Assembly (NCBI GenBank): GCA_015494385.1
Contig: WGBJ01000498.1
Coordinates: 1 to 14,208 of the forward strand
DNA length: 14,208 nucleotides
DNA from: Marinosulfonomonas sp.
GTDB lineage: Bacteria; Pseudomonadota; Alphaproteobacteria; Rhodobacterales; Rhodobacteraceae
Reading direction: 5' to 3'
Notes under the pieces: generated by a model
What the model was told of the DNA's origin: nothing
Databases searched by the model: none
The model's input: the letters and a program-made list of their open reading frames with translations, nothing else
Shown here: positions 8,123-14,208 of the stretch, one piece after another
Position numbering within the stretch: position 1 is the stretch's first letter
How the letters are laid out: each line of letters opens with the position of its first letter
Translations under genes and position numbers: made by a program

Positions 8123-8124
8123 CT

Positions 8125-8622
8125 ATGGTCTTAACCCGGGAATTCACCAAACCGTTTGCGGCGCTGCTGTTCTTCTGGATATTGCTGAACGGAACGCTGG
8201 CCCCCGATACCCTTCTGATCGGGGTGGTGGCGTCATTCGCCATTGTCTGGTTTTTGCGCGAAAGCATGTCGTTCCTGAACGAATTTCGCGCCACACCGCA
8301 GGCCTTTATCGCGGCCTTTAAATACACCGGCTATTTCCTGAAGGAATTGGTGAAATCCAACATCGCGCTGGCGCGGGTTGTGTTGTCGCCGGACCTGCCG
8401 ATCAATCCGGGCATCGTTAAGGTGCGCACCCGTTTGAAAAGCAAAATGGGGCGGCTGCTTTTGGCCAACTCGATCACCCTGACCCCCGGCACCCTGACCG
8501 TCGAGATCGAGGGCGAATATCTGTACATCCACTGGGTCAATATTGAATCTGACGACATCGACGCGGCGACCGAAAGTATCGTCGCCGGTTTCGAGAAATA
8601 TCTAGAGGTAATCTATGGCTGA
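8125..8622 (+). CDS. mnhE: MnhE/MrpE-family subunit (MbhA/MbxA-like) of a membrane complex
   Basis: This 165-residue membrane subunit belongs to the MnhE family found in Mrp Na+/H+ antiporters and as MbhA/MbxA in archaeal membrane-bound hydrogenase and sulfane reductase. The N-terminus holds two hydrophobic helices (about 11-45; FFWILLNGTLAPDTLLIG), followed by an amphipathic segment. The cytoplasmic domain carries the family signature ANSITLTPGTLTVEIEG and the YIHWV strand. Its length is normal for the family. The start ATG lies just after a hairpin that hides its ribosome-binding site. It is the first gene of the operon and overlaps mnhF by 8 bases. The family assignment is firm; whether the complex moves Na+, H+ or both cannot be told from this subunit. 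Confidence 0.95.
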   Translation: MVLTREFTKPFAALLFFWILLNGTLAPDTLLIGVVASFAIVWFLRESMSFLNEFRATPQAFIAAFKYTGYFLKELVKSNIALARVVLSPDLPINPGIVKVRTRLKSKMGRLLLANSITLTPGTLTVEIEGEYLYIHWVNIESDDIDAATESIVAGFEKYLEVIYG

Positions 8623-8875
8623 TTTTCTGGTATATCTGGCCGCTGTTCTGGCGGGCGGGGCATTTTTGCTTGCGCTGTTTCGCTTCTTGCGTGGCCCATC
8701 GCCGGTTGACCGTGTGGTCGCCTTTGATGTGCTGACCGTGATCGCCATCACCGGCATTATTCTGGCGGCTGTGGTGGCTGACAGGGTGATCTATCTGGAT
8801 GTGGCGCTGGTCTATGCGTTGTTGTCGTTCCTCGGGGTGATCGTGGTTGCCCGTTATCTGGAAAGGGGCGCGTGA
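8615..8875 (+). CDS. mnhF: MnhF/MrpF-family subunit
   Basis: This is an 86-residue protein with three membrane helices (about 4-24, 34-56, 60-82). It shows the MnhF signature RGPSPVDRVVAFDVLT after helix 1 and YLDVALVYALLSFLG in helix 3. The conserved Asp residues in these motifs (D32, D38 and the Asp of YLDVAL) lie in or near the membrane and are part of the ion path in solved Mrp/MBH complexes (family knowledge). GAGG upstream supports the ATG at 8615. It overlaps the mnhE end by 8 bases and the next gene by a few bases, so it is co-translated. Confidence 0.95.
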   Translation: MADFLVYLAAVLAGGAFLLALFRFLRGPSPVDRVVAFDVLTVIAITGIILAAVVADRVIYLDVALVYALLSFLGVIVVARYLERGA

Positions 8876-9219
8876 TGGGGCCGTTATTCGATATTCTGGG
8901 CGGTCTGGTTCTGGTGGCCGGCACAGCGTTTTTGCTGCTGGGCGGGCTGGGTCTGAACCGGATGCCCGATGTGTTCAACCGTATTCAGGCAGGCACCAAG
9001 GCGACGACGCTTGGCACCATCCTGACGCTGACCGGCATTGCCATGATGCACCCCGACTGGGCGCTGAAACTGCTGCTGATCGGCATGTTCCTGCTGTTCA
9101 GCAACCCGCTGTCCTCGCAGGTGCTGGCACGGGCGGCGGAACGCACCCACGTTCATAAAACCAGCCGCACCCGTATTGACCGGTTTGAACAGGATCACGA
9201 TCAGGGGGAAGAAGCATGA
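8875..9219 (+). CDS. mnhG: MnhG/MrpG-family subunit
   Basis: This is a roughly 114-residue protein with three membrane helices (about 5-25, 40-57, 62-80). It carries MnhG hallmarks: LGGLGLNRMPDVFNRIQAGTK, the TLGTILTLTG helix and FLLFSNPLSSQVLARAA. A charged C-terminal tail (TSRTRIDRFEQDHDQGEE) faces the cytoplasm. The ATG at 8875 overlaps the mnhF stop by one base (TGATG) and is six bases from AAAGGGG. A GTG at 8872 would add one residue but sits only three bases from that site, so the ATG is preferred. Its stop overlaps the next ATG by four bases. Confidence 0.93.
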   Translation: MGPLFDILGGLVLVAGTAFLLLGGLGLNRMPDVFNRIQAGTKATTLGTILTLTGIAMMHPDWALKLLLIGMFLLFSNPLSSQVLARAAERTHVHKTSRTRIDRFEQDHDQGEEA

Positions 9220-9473
9220 GCACGCTGACACTATTGATGGCCGTTCTGGCGGCGGTGGCAATGCTGGGGGGCGCGGCGGTGGCCGTGGCCAGCAAAAGCA
9301 CACCGGTTGCCATTCTGGCGGCGGGGCTGGTCAGTCTGATGGCCTCGGTTTTGTTCGTGCTGCTGGCCGCGCCCGATGTGGCAATGACCGAAGCGGCGAT
9401 TGGCAGCGGGCTGACCACCTTTTTGTTTTTCTTTGTGCTGGGCCGCGTGAAAGAGGAGCAGGATGATGACTAA
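9216..9473 (+). CDS. DUF4040/MbhD-like membrane subunit
   Basis: This is an 85-residue protein with three hydrophobic helices (about 4-24, 29-50, 57-77). The segment AAPDVAMTEAAIGSGLTTF is the hallmark shared with MbhD of archaeal membrane-bound hydrogenase and with the C-terminal part of MnhA/MrpA. In normal Mrp operons this element is fused into the large MnhA protein; here it is a separate small subunit, as in mbh/mbx-type operons. The acidic residue in PDVAMTE is conserved in the family. The C-terminus is short and acidic (EEQDDD). It overlaps mnhG by four bases and the next gene by eleven. Confidence 0.9.
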   Translation: MSTLTLLMAVLAAVAMLGGAAVAVASKSTPVAILAAGLVSLMASVLFVLLAAPDVAMTEAAIGSGLTTFLFFFVLGRVKEEQDDD

Positions 9474-10170
9474 CCGATTGCTGACTGTGGCGTTTCTGGC
9501 GGGTCTGGCTGTGATTTTCATCCAGTTGCTGTCGGGCTATGCGCCTGACACCGACCTGAACCTGACTGCCAGCTATTACGCCAACCAGACCGCGCCGGAT
9601 CTGGGCGCGCAGAACATCGTGACCGGCATTATCGTTACCTATCGCGGGCTGGATACACTGGGCGAAGTCACCGTGTTGTTCCTGACCGCTGCCATCGTGG
9701 CGCTGGTGCTGGTGCATGGCCGCGCATTAGAGGCCGAACGCGGCCCCAAACCTTTTCCCGCCGGTGAATTGCTGCAAACAGGCAGCCGCCTGCTGGCGCC
9801 GATGATCCTGCTGCTGGGCATCTATGTGTTCGTGAACGGCCACCTGACACCGGGTGGCGGGTTTCAGGGCGGGGCGATCGTGGCCTCGGCCGTTCTGCTG
9901 CTGTTGCTGACCGACCCGATGCGCCGCTTCTCGCATCGCCTGATCTCGCGGATCGAATCCACGGCCGGATTGTTGTTCGTGGCAATCGGTCTGCTGGGCC
10001 TGCTGTTTGCAGGCGGATTTCTGGATGCGCGGTTCTTGCCGCAGGGCTGGTTCGGGGCGCTGTTTTCCGCCGGTGCCATCCCGCTGATCTATTCCCTGAT
10101 CGGCCTGAAGGTGGGGGCTGAATTCAGCTCGATGTTGCTAAGCCTGTCCGAGACGGAGGATGAAAAATGA
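9463..10170 (+). CDS. mnhB: MbhE-MnhB fusion subunit
   Basis: This 235-residue protein has two parts. Residues 1-85 match the MbhE type: one helix, then an external segment (YAPDTDLNLTASYYAN), then NIVTGIIVTYRGLDTLGEV with its R-G-x-D-T-L-G-E core and a second helix. Residues about 105-229 are an MnhB/MrpB domain with the signature GHLTPGGGFQGGAI and four helices. In Mrp the first part belongs to the MnhA C-terminus; in archaeal MBH it is a separate subunit. Fusion to MnhB resembles what is recalled for mbx operons. Two adjacent ATGs (9463, 9466) follow GAGGAG; the first was kept. It overlaps both neighbours. The subunit likely forms part of the ion-translocating core next to MnhC. Confidence 0.92.
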   Translation: MMTNRLLTVAFLAGLAVIFIQLLSGYAPDTDLNLTASYYANQTAPDLGAQNIVTGIIVTYRGLDTLGEVTVLFLTAAIVALVLVHGRALEAERGPKPFPAGELLQTGSRLLAPMILLLGIYVFVNGHLTPGGGFQGGAIVASAVLLLLLTDPMRRFSHRLISRIESTAGLLFVAIGLLGLLFAGGFLDARFLPQGWFGALFSAGAIPLIYSLIGLKVGAEFSSMLLSLSETEDEK

Positions 10171-10529
10171 GCCTTGTAACCCTTGCAATGGCGGGCGGTT
10201 TCGCGCTGATCCTGATTGGATTGTATGGCGCGCTGAACAACCGCAATATCCTGCGCATCATCATTGCCTTTACCCTTGCCAATACGGGCGTGCATCTGGT
10301 GCTGGTGGCGGTGGGATACATGCCCGGACGCACAGCCCCCATCCTTGACGCCGCAGTGCCGGTTGATCAGGCAAACGCCCTGATTATCGACCCTGTGCCA
10401 CAGGCCCTTGTTCTGACCGCGATTGTGATCGGCCTTGGGGTAACTGCCCTGATGCTGGCCTATGCGCTGCGTCTGTTCGCCAGCCGTCACACGCTGGATA
10501 TTTCCAAATTCACGGAGTTGAAATGGTGA
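10167..10529 (+). CDS. mnhC: MnhC/NuoK-like subunit
   Basis: This is a 120-residue protein with three helices (about 4-22, 29-52, 72-98) and the family signature PVPQALVLTAIVIGLGVTA, in which PQALVLTAIVI is nearly invariant. It is homologous to NuoK of complex I and links the NuoH-like subunit to the pump subunits. The helix 2 region (ILRIIIAFTLANTGVHLVLV) has no Glu where NuoK has its key membrane Glu, as in other MnhC proteins. The start overlaps the previous stop by four bases (ATGA), with GGAGG upstream. The stop overlaps the start of the large pump gene. Confidence 0.94.
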   Translation: MSLVTLAMAGGFALILIGLYGALNNRNILRIIIAFTLANTGVHLVLVAVGYMPGRTAPILDAAVPVDQANALIIDPVPQALVLTAIVIGLGVTALMLAYALRLFASRHTLDISKFTELKW

Positions 10530-13500
10530 TGCCAAATATCATTCTTATCATCGCCACCGGTCTGGGTGCGGCATTTCTGTTGGGTCTTTTGCGCGAGGAA
10601 AAGCGCCTGAGCGCCTATCTGATCACCCTTGCCGCCCTTGCCTTCATGAGCCTGATTTCAGGGCTGTGGCTGATTGCTTTTGCTGGCGGAGCTGCCCCGA
10701 TCGAGGTGACCACAGCGGGCACGCCTGCGCCCTTTGCCATCAACTTTAAAATGGGTCTGGCCGAGGCCGCGTTGCTGTTGCTGATCAATCTGACGGCGCT
10801 GTTGTCGGCCATCTATATGCAGCAAACCATGCTGCGGCTGGGGCGCCGTATTATGGCGGTGTTCCTGATTGCGGTGATGGCGGTATCGGGCATCATCCTG
10901 ACCCGCGACGTGTTCAACCTGTTTGTGTTCCTTGAACTGGTGGTGATCGCCAGCGGTGGTCTGGTGCTGATGTCCACCGACAAACGCGCGCTGGGGGCCG
11001 GGTTCAAATACCTGATGGTTTCGGAATTTATCACCGTGTTCCTGCTGATCGGTATCATCTTTGCCTATCACGCCAGCGGCAGCCTGAATATCGACACGAT
11101 GGCGGCCTCTGACATGCTGGCCAAACAGGGCGGAGCCTTGGCGTTTTTCCTGATCCTGATCGCCCTGATTGCCGAGTTGAAACCCTTTCCCGCCAATGGC
11201 TGGGCGCTGGATATCTACGAATCCGCACACCCCGGTTTTTCGGCGCTGTTTTCCGCCGTCTTTGCCACCGGCGCGTTGTTCGCCGTGGACAAGGTTCTGC
11301 TGATGGGCGGCACCACATGGTTGCCACTGGCAACCGGCATCGGGCTGTTGACCTTTGTCGCCTCGAACATCATGGGGCTGGCGCAACATAATGACCGCCG
11401 CTTGCTGGGCTATTCGTCCATCGCGCAGGTTGGTCTGGTGTTGGCCATTATCGGCCAGCGCGAGGTGCTGGGCGACAGTTACCTGTTCGTCGCCGGCGGG
11501 ATCCTGCTGGCCCATGCGGTGGCCAAGGCCGGTCTGTTCTGGATGTCCGGCATGTTCGAGGCCCGCGATTTGAAGGACTGGACCGTGCTGCGGCAAAAAC
11601 CGCTGATGGTCGGTATCTTTATCACCTTCATCGCCATGCTGACGGGTCTGCCGCCATTTCCCGGGTTCTATGCCAAATGGGAACTGGTCCACGGGCTGAT
11701 TGCGCACAATCAATTCTGGCTGGTTGCGGTGATCCTGTTTGGCGCGCTGATCGAGGTCACCTATCTGATGCGCTGGTTTGGCTATGTGATCAAACGTGAC
11801 GCCCCGCGCTATACCGAGGACACGCCATTCCACAAGGAACTGGTGGTGGTTCTGGCCGCTGCTGCGGGCTGGGTTCTGGCCTATGTCTGGGGCGAACTAT
11901 CGGCCTATCGCAACCTGCTGTCGCTGGCAGAGGGCAACCTGCTGGTGGTTCTGCCGCTGATGTTTGCATTGCTGTTCTTTATGATCGACGGCTTGCCCGC
12001 GCGGATCAAGAACATCATCGCGATTGCCGGAATGGTGGCCTATTTCATTGCCAGCTATTCCAGCTATGATCCGCTGCAACTGATCTTTGGCTCGATCATC
12101 CTGCTGGGTGGCGCGGTGATCATGCTGGCCAGTTTCCATGCCGAGGGGCGGCGCACGGGGTTCTACCCGTCCGCCATGCTGATGTATGCCGGATTGGCAC
12201 TGCTGATCATCGCTGAAAACAGTTTCGCGTTTTTCGCCGCGTGGGAGATGCTGACAATCGGCTCTTACTTCCTGATCTTGCGGGGCAAGGCGTCGGAACC
12301 ACACGCGCTGTCCTACATCATCTTTTCACTGGGCGGGGCGTTTGCCATCCTGACCGGCTTTGCGCTGGCGGCGCACGGGCAGGCGCCGTTCGAGATCGCC
12401 TCGCTGGCCGATGTGCGCGAAGATGTGGCCCCCTATGTGTTCATCCTGCTGGCTGTCGGCTTCATGACCAAAACCGCCGCCATCGGACTGCACATCTGGC
12501 TACCCGGTGCCCATGCCGAGGCCGAAACCGATGTGTCGCCCATGGTATCGGGTGTGTTGCTGAAGGCTGGCCTGTTCGGGCTGTTCACCCTGCTGATGAC
12601 CATGGGTCGCCAGCATCTGGGACCGGTTGACCTGACGCTGGTTCTGCTGTGGATCGGTGCGCTGACCGCCCTGCTGGGCAACCTGATGGCCGCCTTTCAG
12701 GAGGATGCGAAACGCTTGCTGGCCTATTCCTCGATCGGGCAGATGGGTTATGCGCTGTTTGGTTTGGCGCTGATGAACAAACTGGGTTGGCTGATGGCGC
12801 TGTTGTTCGTGATCAACCACTACATCTATAAATCCATGTTGTTCCTGTCGGTTGGCGGCGTGGCCAAACGCACCGGCACGCGGGCGATGTATAAAATGGG
12901 CGGGCTGATTGCCCTGATGCCGCTGTCCTTCATCGCCGTGATGATCGGGATTATCGCCATGTCGGGCGTGCCACCGCTGTCGGGTTATGGCGGGCGCTGG
13001 GTTTTCTATAACGCGATTATGTCGGCCGAACACCGGCTGCCGATGATCCTGATCTTCCTGTCGGGTCCAATCGGGTTCCTGTATCTGTTCCGGCTGGTGC
13101 ACACGATATTCCTGGGTCAGCTAAAGGATGAACACCGCCGCCTGAAAGAAGCGCCGTTCTGGATCATCCTGCCGCAAATGATCTATGTGCTGTTCCTGCT
13201 GGGCTTTGCCGTGGTGCCCGGATTGGCGTTGCGTCGGGTGGATGCCTATCTGACCCGGTTCTTCCCGAATGAATTCGGACTGGACTGGACCGGCCCAGCG
13301 ATTACCAGCGAATACGGCTATTGGGCGCCGGTTTCGATCATGATTGTGATCGGCGTGATCTTCTGTCTGGTGCTGGGGTGGATGTTGTTCCTGAACCGTA
13401 ATGCCCAGAAGGTAAAACAGTTCAATATCGTCTATTCGGCGGAACGGCCCTACCGGCCCGAAACCACCCACTATGCGTGGAACTTCTATGCACCTTATCG

Positions 13501-13681
13501 CAAGGCGCTGGGGTTCATGGTGCAACCCTTTGTCACCAACTTCTGGAACGGCATCGCCACGGCGTTGCATAATCTGGGCGACTTTAGCCGGCGCCTCTAT
13601 ACCGGCAATGGCCAGACCTATGCCTTCCAGATGCTGATCTTTGTTGTGATGGCCTATCTTGTCTCGAGGGGGATGATCTGA
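10523..13681 (+). CDS. Fused double antiporter-like pump subunit (two MnhD/NuoL/M/N-type modules; MbxH-MbxH'-like)
   Basis: This 1052-residue protein is about twice the usual length of MnhD/NuoM. It holds two complete Proton_antipo_M-type modules, about residues 1-490 and 500-930. Module 1 shows E138 (VFLELV), K220 (ELKPF), RRLLGYSSIAQVG (292-304), K335 (HAVAKAGLF) and K385 (GLPPFPGFYAKWE). Module 2 shows E575 (AWEMLT), K650 (FMTKTA), H657 (LHIWLPGAHAEAE), K681 (SGVLLKAGLFG), RLLAYSSIGQMG (731-742), K770 (NHYIYKSMLF) and GVPPLSGYGGRW with R825. These are the Glu/Lys positions of the proton channels in complex I pumps. By eye, module 1 has T249 where module 2 has K681. The C-terminus (about 955-1052, ending YTGNGQTYA and a last helix) resembles the lateral-helix end of NuoL/HycC proteins. 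The ATG at 10523 has GGAG at 10514-10517; an ATG at 10529 (TGATG) is an alternative. No stop interrupts the join, so the fusion is genuine in this sequence. Confidence 0.92.
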   Translation: MVMPNIILIIATGLGAAFLLGLLREEKRLSAYLITLAALAFMSLISGLWLIAFAGGAAPIEVTTAGTPAPFAINFKMGLAEAALLLLINLTALLSAIYMQQTMLRLGRRIMAVFLIAVMAVSGIILTRDVFNLFVFLELVVIASGGLVLMSTDKRALGAGFKYLMVSEFITVFLLIGIIFAYHASGSLNIDTMAASDMLAKQGGALAFFLILIALIAELKPFPANGWALDIYESAHPGFSALFSAVFATGALFAVDKVLLMGGTTWLPLATGIGLLTFVASNIMGLAQHNDRRLLGYSSIAQVGLVLAIIGQREVLGDSYLFVAGGILLAHAVAKAGLFWMSGMFEARDLKDWTVLRQKPLMVGIFITFIAMLTGLPPFPGFYAKWELVHGLIAHNQFWLVAVILFGALIEVTYLMRWFGYVIKRDAPRYTEDTPFHKELVVVLAAAAGWVLAYVWGELSAYRNLLSLAEGNLLVVLPLMFALLFFMIDGLPARIKNIIAIAGMVAYFIASYSSYDPLQLIFGSIILLGGAVIMLASFHAEGRRTGFYPSAMLMYAGLALLIIAENSFAFFAAWEMLTIGSYFLILRGKASEPHALSYIIFSLGGAFAILTGFALAAHGQAPFEIASLADVREDVAPYVFILLAVGFMTKTAAIGLHIWLPGAHAEAETDVSPMVSGVLLKAGLFGLFTLLMTMGRQHLGPVDLTLVLLWIGALTALLGNLMAAFQEDAKRLLAYSSIGQMGYALFGLALMNKLGWLMALLFVINHYIYKSMLFLSVGGVAKRTGTRAMYKMGGLIALMPLSFIAVMIGIIAMSGVPPLSGYGGRWVFYNAIMSAEHRLPMILIFLSGPIGFLYLFRLVHTIFLGQLKDEHRRLKEAPFWIILPQMIYVLFLLGFAVVPGLALRRVDAYLTRFFPNEFGLDWTGPAITSEYGYWAPVSIMIVIGVIFCLVLGWMLFLNRNAQKVKQFNIVYSAERPYRPETTHYAWNFYAPYRKALGFMVQPFVTNFWNGIATALHNLGDFSRRLYTGNGQTYAFQMLIFVVMAYLVSRGMI

Positions 13682-14208
13682 TGACTTTTGAATGGATGAA
13701 AATCCCCTATTCACTGCTGACCCTGTTCATCGTGTTGAACTATGGTCTGCTGATGACCGCGATCATCGCCAAAATCGGCGCGCGGGCAGGGCGCAGGATC
13801 GGGATACCGTTTTACCAGAACTATATCGACCTGCTGAAAAACTATGCCCTACGCAGCAAAATCACGCATGGCTATATGTTCTACCTCGGGCCGGTGTTCC
13901 GGCTGACCGGCGGCATTGGCCTGCTGTTGTTCGTGCCGACGATCTATGGCTCGGAAATGTTCTCGAACCTGTCGTTCTCGGGTGATCTGATCCTTGCGCT
14001 GTATTTCATCTTTTTCGGCACCCTTGGCATGGCGCTGGGGGCTGGCGAAAGCGGATCACCCCATGCGGCCATCGGTATTTCGCGCGGGCTGTCACAGGTG
14101 ACCATGGCTGAATTGCCGCTGACACTGGCGGTGTTTGCCATCGCGCTGCAATACCAAACCCTGTCGGTGACCGAAATCGTCGCCGCGCAACAGGGCGGTA
14201 TCCTGAAC
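13681..14208 (+). CDS. NuoH/complex I subunit 1-like membrane subunit (MbhM/MbxM/HycD-like), 3'-partial
   Basis: The frame stays open for 176 residues to the window's right edge. Residues 8-30 are helix 1 (PYSLLTLFIVLNYGLLMTAI). They are followed by ARAGRRIGIPFYQNYIDLLKN, which matches the R-x-G-P-x-x-QP-x-x-D-x-x-K loop of NuoH and group 4 hydrogenase subunits. Later, GTLGMALGAGESGSPHAAIG and ISRGLSQVTMAELPLTLAV match the conserved G-S-x-x-A-x-x-G-x-x-R and E-L-P-L motifs. NuoH anchors the peripheral electron-transfer arm to the membrane and passes conformational energy to the pumps. NuoH-like subunits are absent from Mrp antiporters, so this gene shows that the operon encodes a respiratory-type complex. 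The ATG overlaps the previous stop by one base (TGATG). Confidence 0.93.
   Translation, partial: MTFEWMKIPYSLLTLFIVLNYGLLMTAIIAKIGARAGRRIGIPFYQNYIDLLKNYALRSKITHGYMFYLGPVFRLTGGIGLLLFVPTIYGSEMFSNLSFSGDLILALYFIFFGTLGMALGAGESGSPHAAIGISRGLSQVTMAELPLTLAVFAIALQYQTLSVTEIVAAQQGGILN

Larger units (their letters stand above)
7596..8124. other. Divergent intergenic region between the secreted-protein operon and the respiratory-complex operon
   Basis: This is a 529-base stretch, AT-richer than its flanks. The left end holds the ribosome-binding site and a candidate promoter of the - strand operon. The middle (about 7700-7945) has two short overlapping + frames of 81 and 61 residues; neither has a recognisable domain or a good ribosome-binding site, and they may be chance frames or gene remnants. 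A small hairpin (GCCTG 8023-8027 and CAGGC 8035-8039) and a long one (8087-8122) lie before the + operon. Promoters for the + operon must lie here, but no clear -35/-10 pair was found for it. Confidence 0.6.

Noticed and set aside
8125..10529. Ordinary Mrp/Mnh Na+/H+ antiporter operon
   Set aside because: No MnhA is present, the order starts with E-F-G, MnhB carries an MbhE part, and a NuoH-like gene follows; these point to an Mbh/Mbx/Ehr-type complex instead.
10658..11833. 391-codon open - frame rich in Gln and His
   Set aside because: Antisense to the fused pump gene. Gln/His/Asp richness is what the complement of Leu/Val/Ile-rich membrane codons gives.
10523..14208. Part of the standard nuo (complex I) operon
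   Set aside because: In nuo operons NuoH precedes NuoI-J-K-L-M-N and there are no MnhE/F/G or MnhB genes.
1..14208. CRISPR array or long tandem DNA repeats
   Set aside because: No regularly spaced repeated DNA units were seen; the repeats in the giant protein are degenerate at protein level only.

Overview
This window looks like a chromosomal segment from an alphaproteobacterium, probably a Rhodobacterales/Roseobacter-type marine bacterium. That placement is an inference from the GC-rich coding bias, tightly overlapping genes and Cys-rich secreted proteins; no rRNA or other phylogenetic marker is present. Three blocks are visible.

Block 1 (1-952) holds the 3' part of a type I restriction specificity gene (hsdS) on the + strand. 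It stops abruptly inside its second target-recognition domain. A short AT-richer gap follows, ending in a strong hairpin where this gene converges with block 2.

Block 2 (953-7595, - strand) is a two-gene operon for secreted proteins. The upstream gene encodes a 716-residue exported, probably beta-propeller protein. One base after its stop begins a 1496-residue exported protein. That protein has an N-terminal jelly-roll-like domain and about seven degenerate DUF11-like beta-sandwich repeats, the last interrupted by a peptidoglycan-binding domain, and ends in a Cys-rich tail. The two proteins share a roughly 100-residue Cys-containing module, so they probably work together at the cell envelope. 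Their function is unknown.

A 529-base divergent intergenic region (7596-8124) follows. It ends in a long hairpin that buries the ribosome-binding site of block 3.

Block 3 (8125-14208, + strand, running off the window) is an operon of eight overlapping membrane-protein genes. The order is MnhE, MnhF, MnhG, a DUF4040/MbhD-like protein, an MbhE-MnhB fusion, MnhC (NuoK-like), a 1052-residue fusion of two NuoL/M/N-type proton-pumping subunits, and a NuoH-like subunit. This is not an ordinary Mrp sodium/proton antiporter operon, which starts with MnhA and has no NuoH. The order instead matches the membrane arm of archaeal Mrp-Mbh/Mbx respiratory complexes and bacterial energy-converting hydrogenase-related (Ehr) complexes. 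A peripheral electron-transfer arm (NuoB-, C-, D- and I-like subunits) is therefore predicted just beyond position 14208. The fused double pump and the mbx-like order in a probable alphaproteobacterium are the most interesting content of the window.
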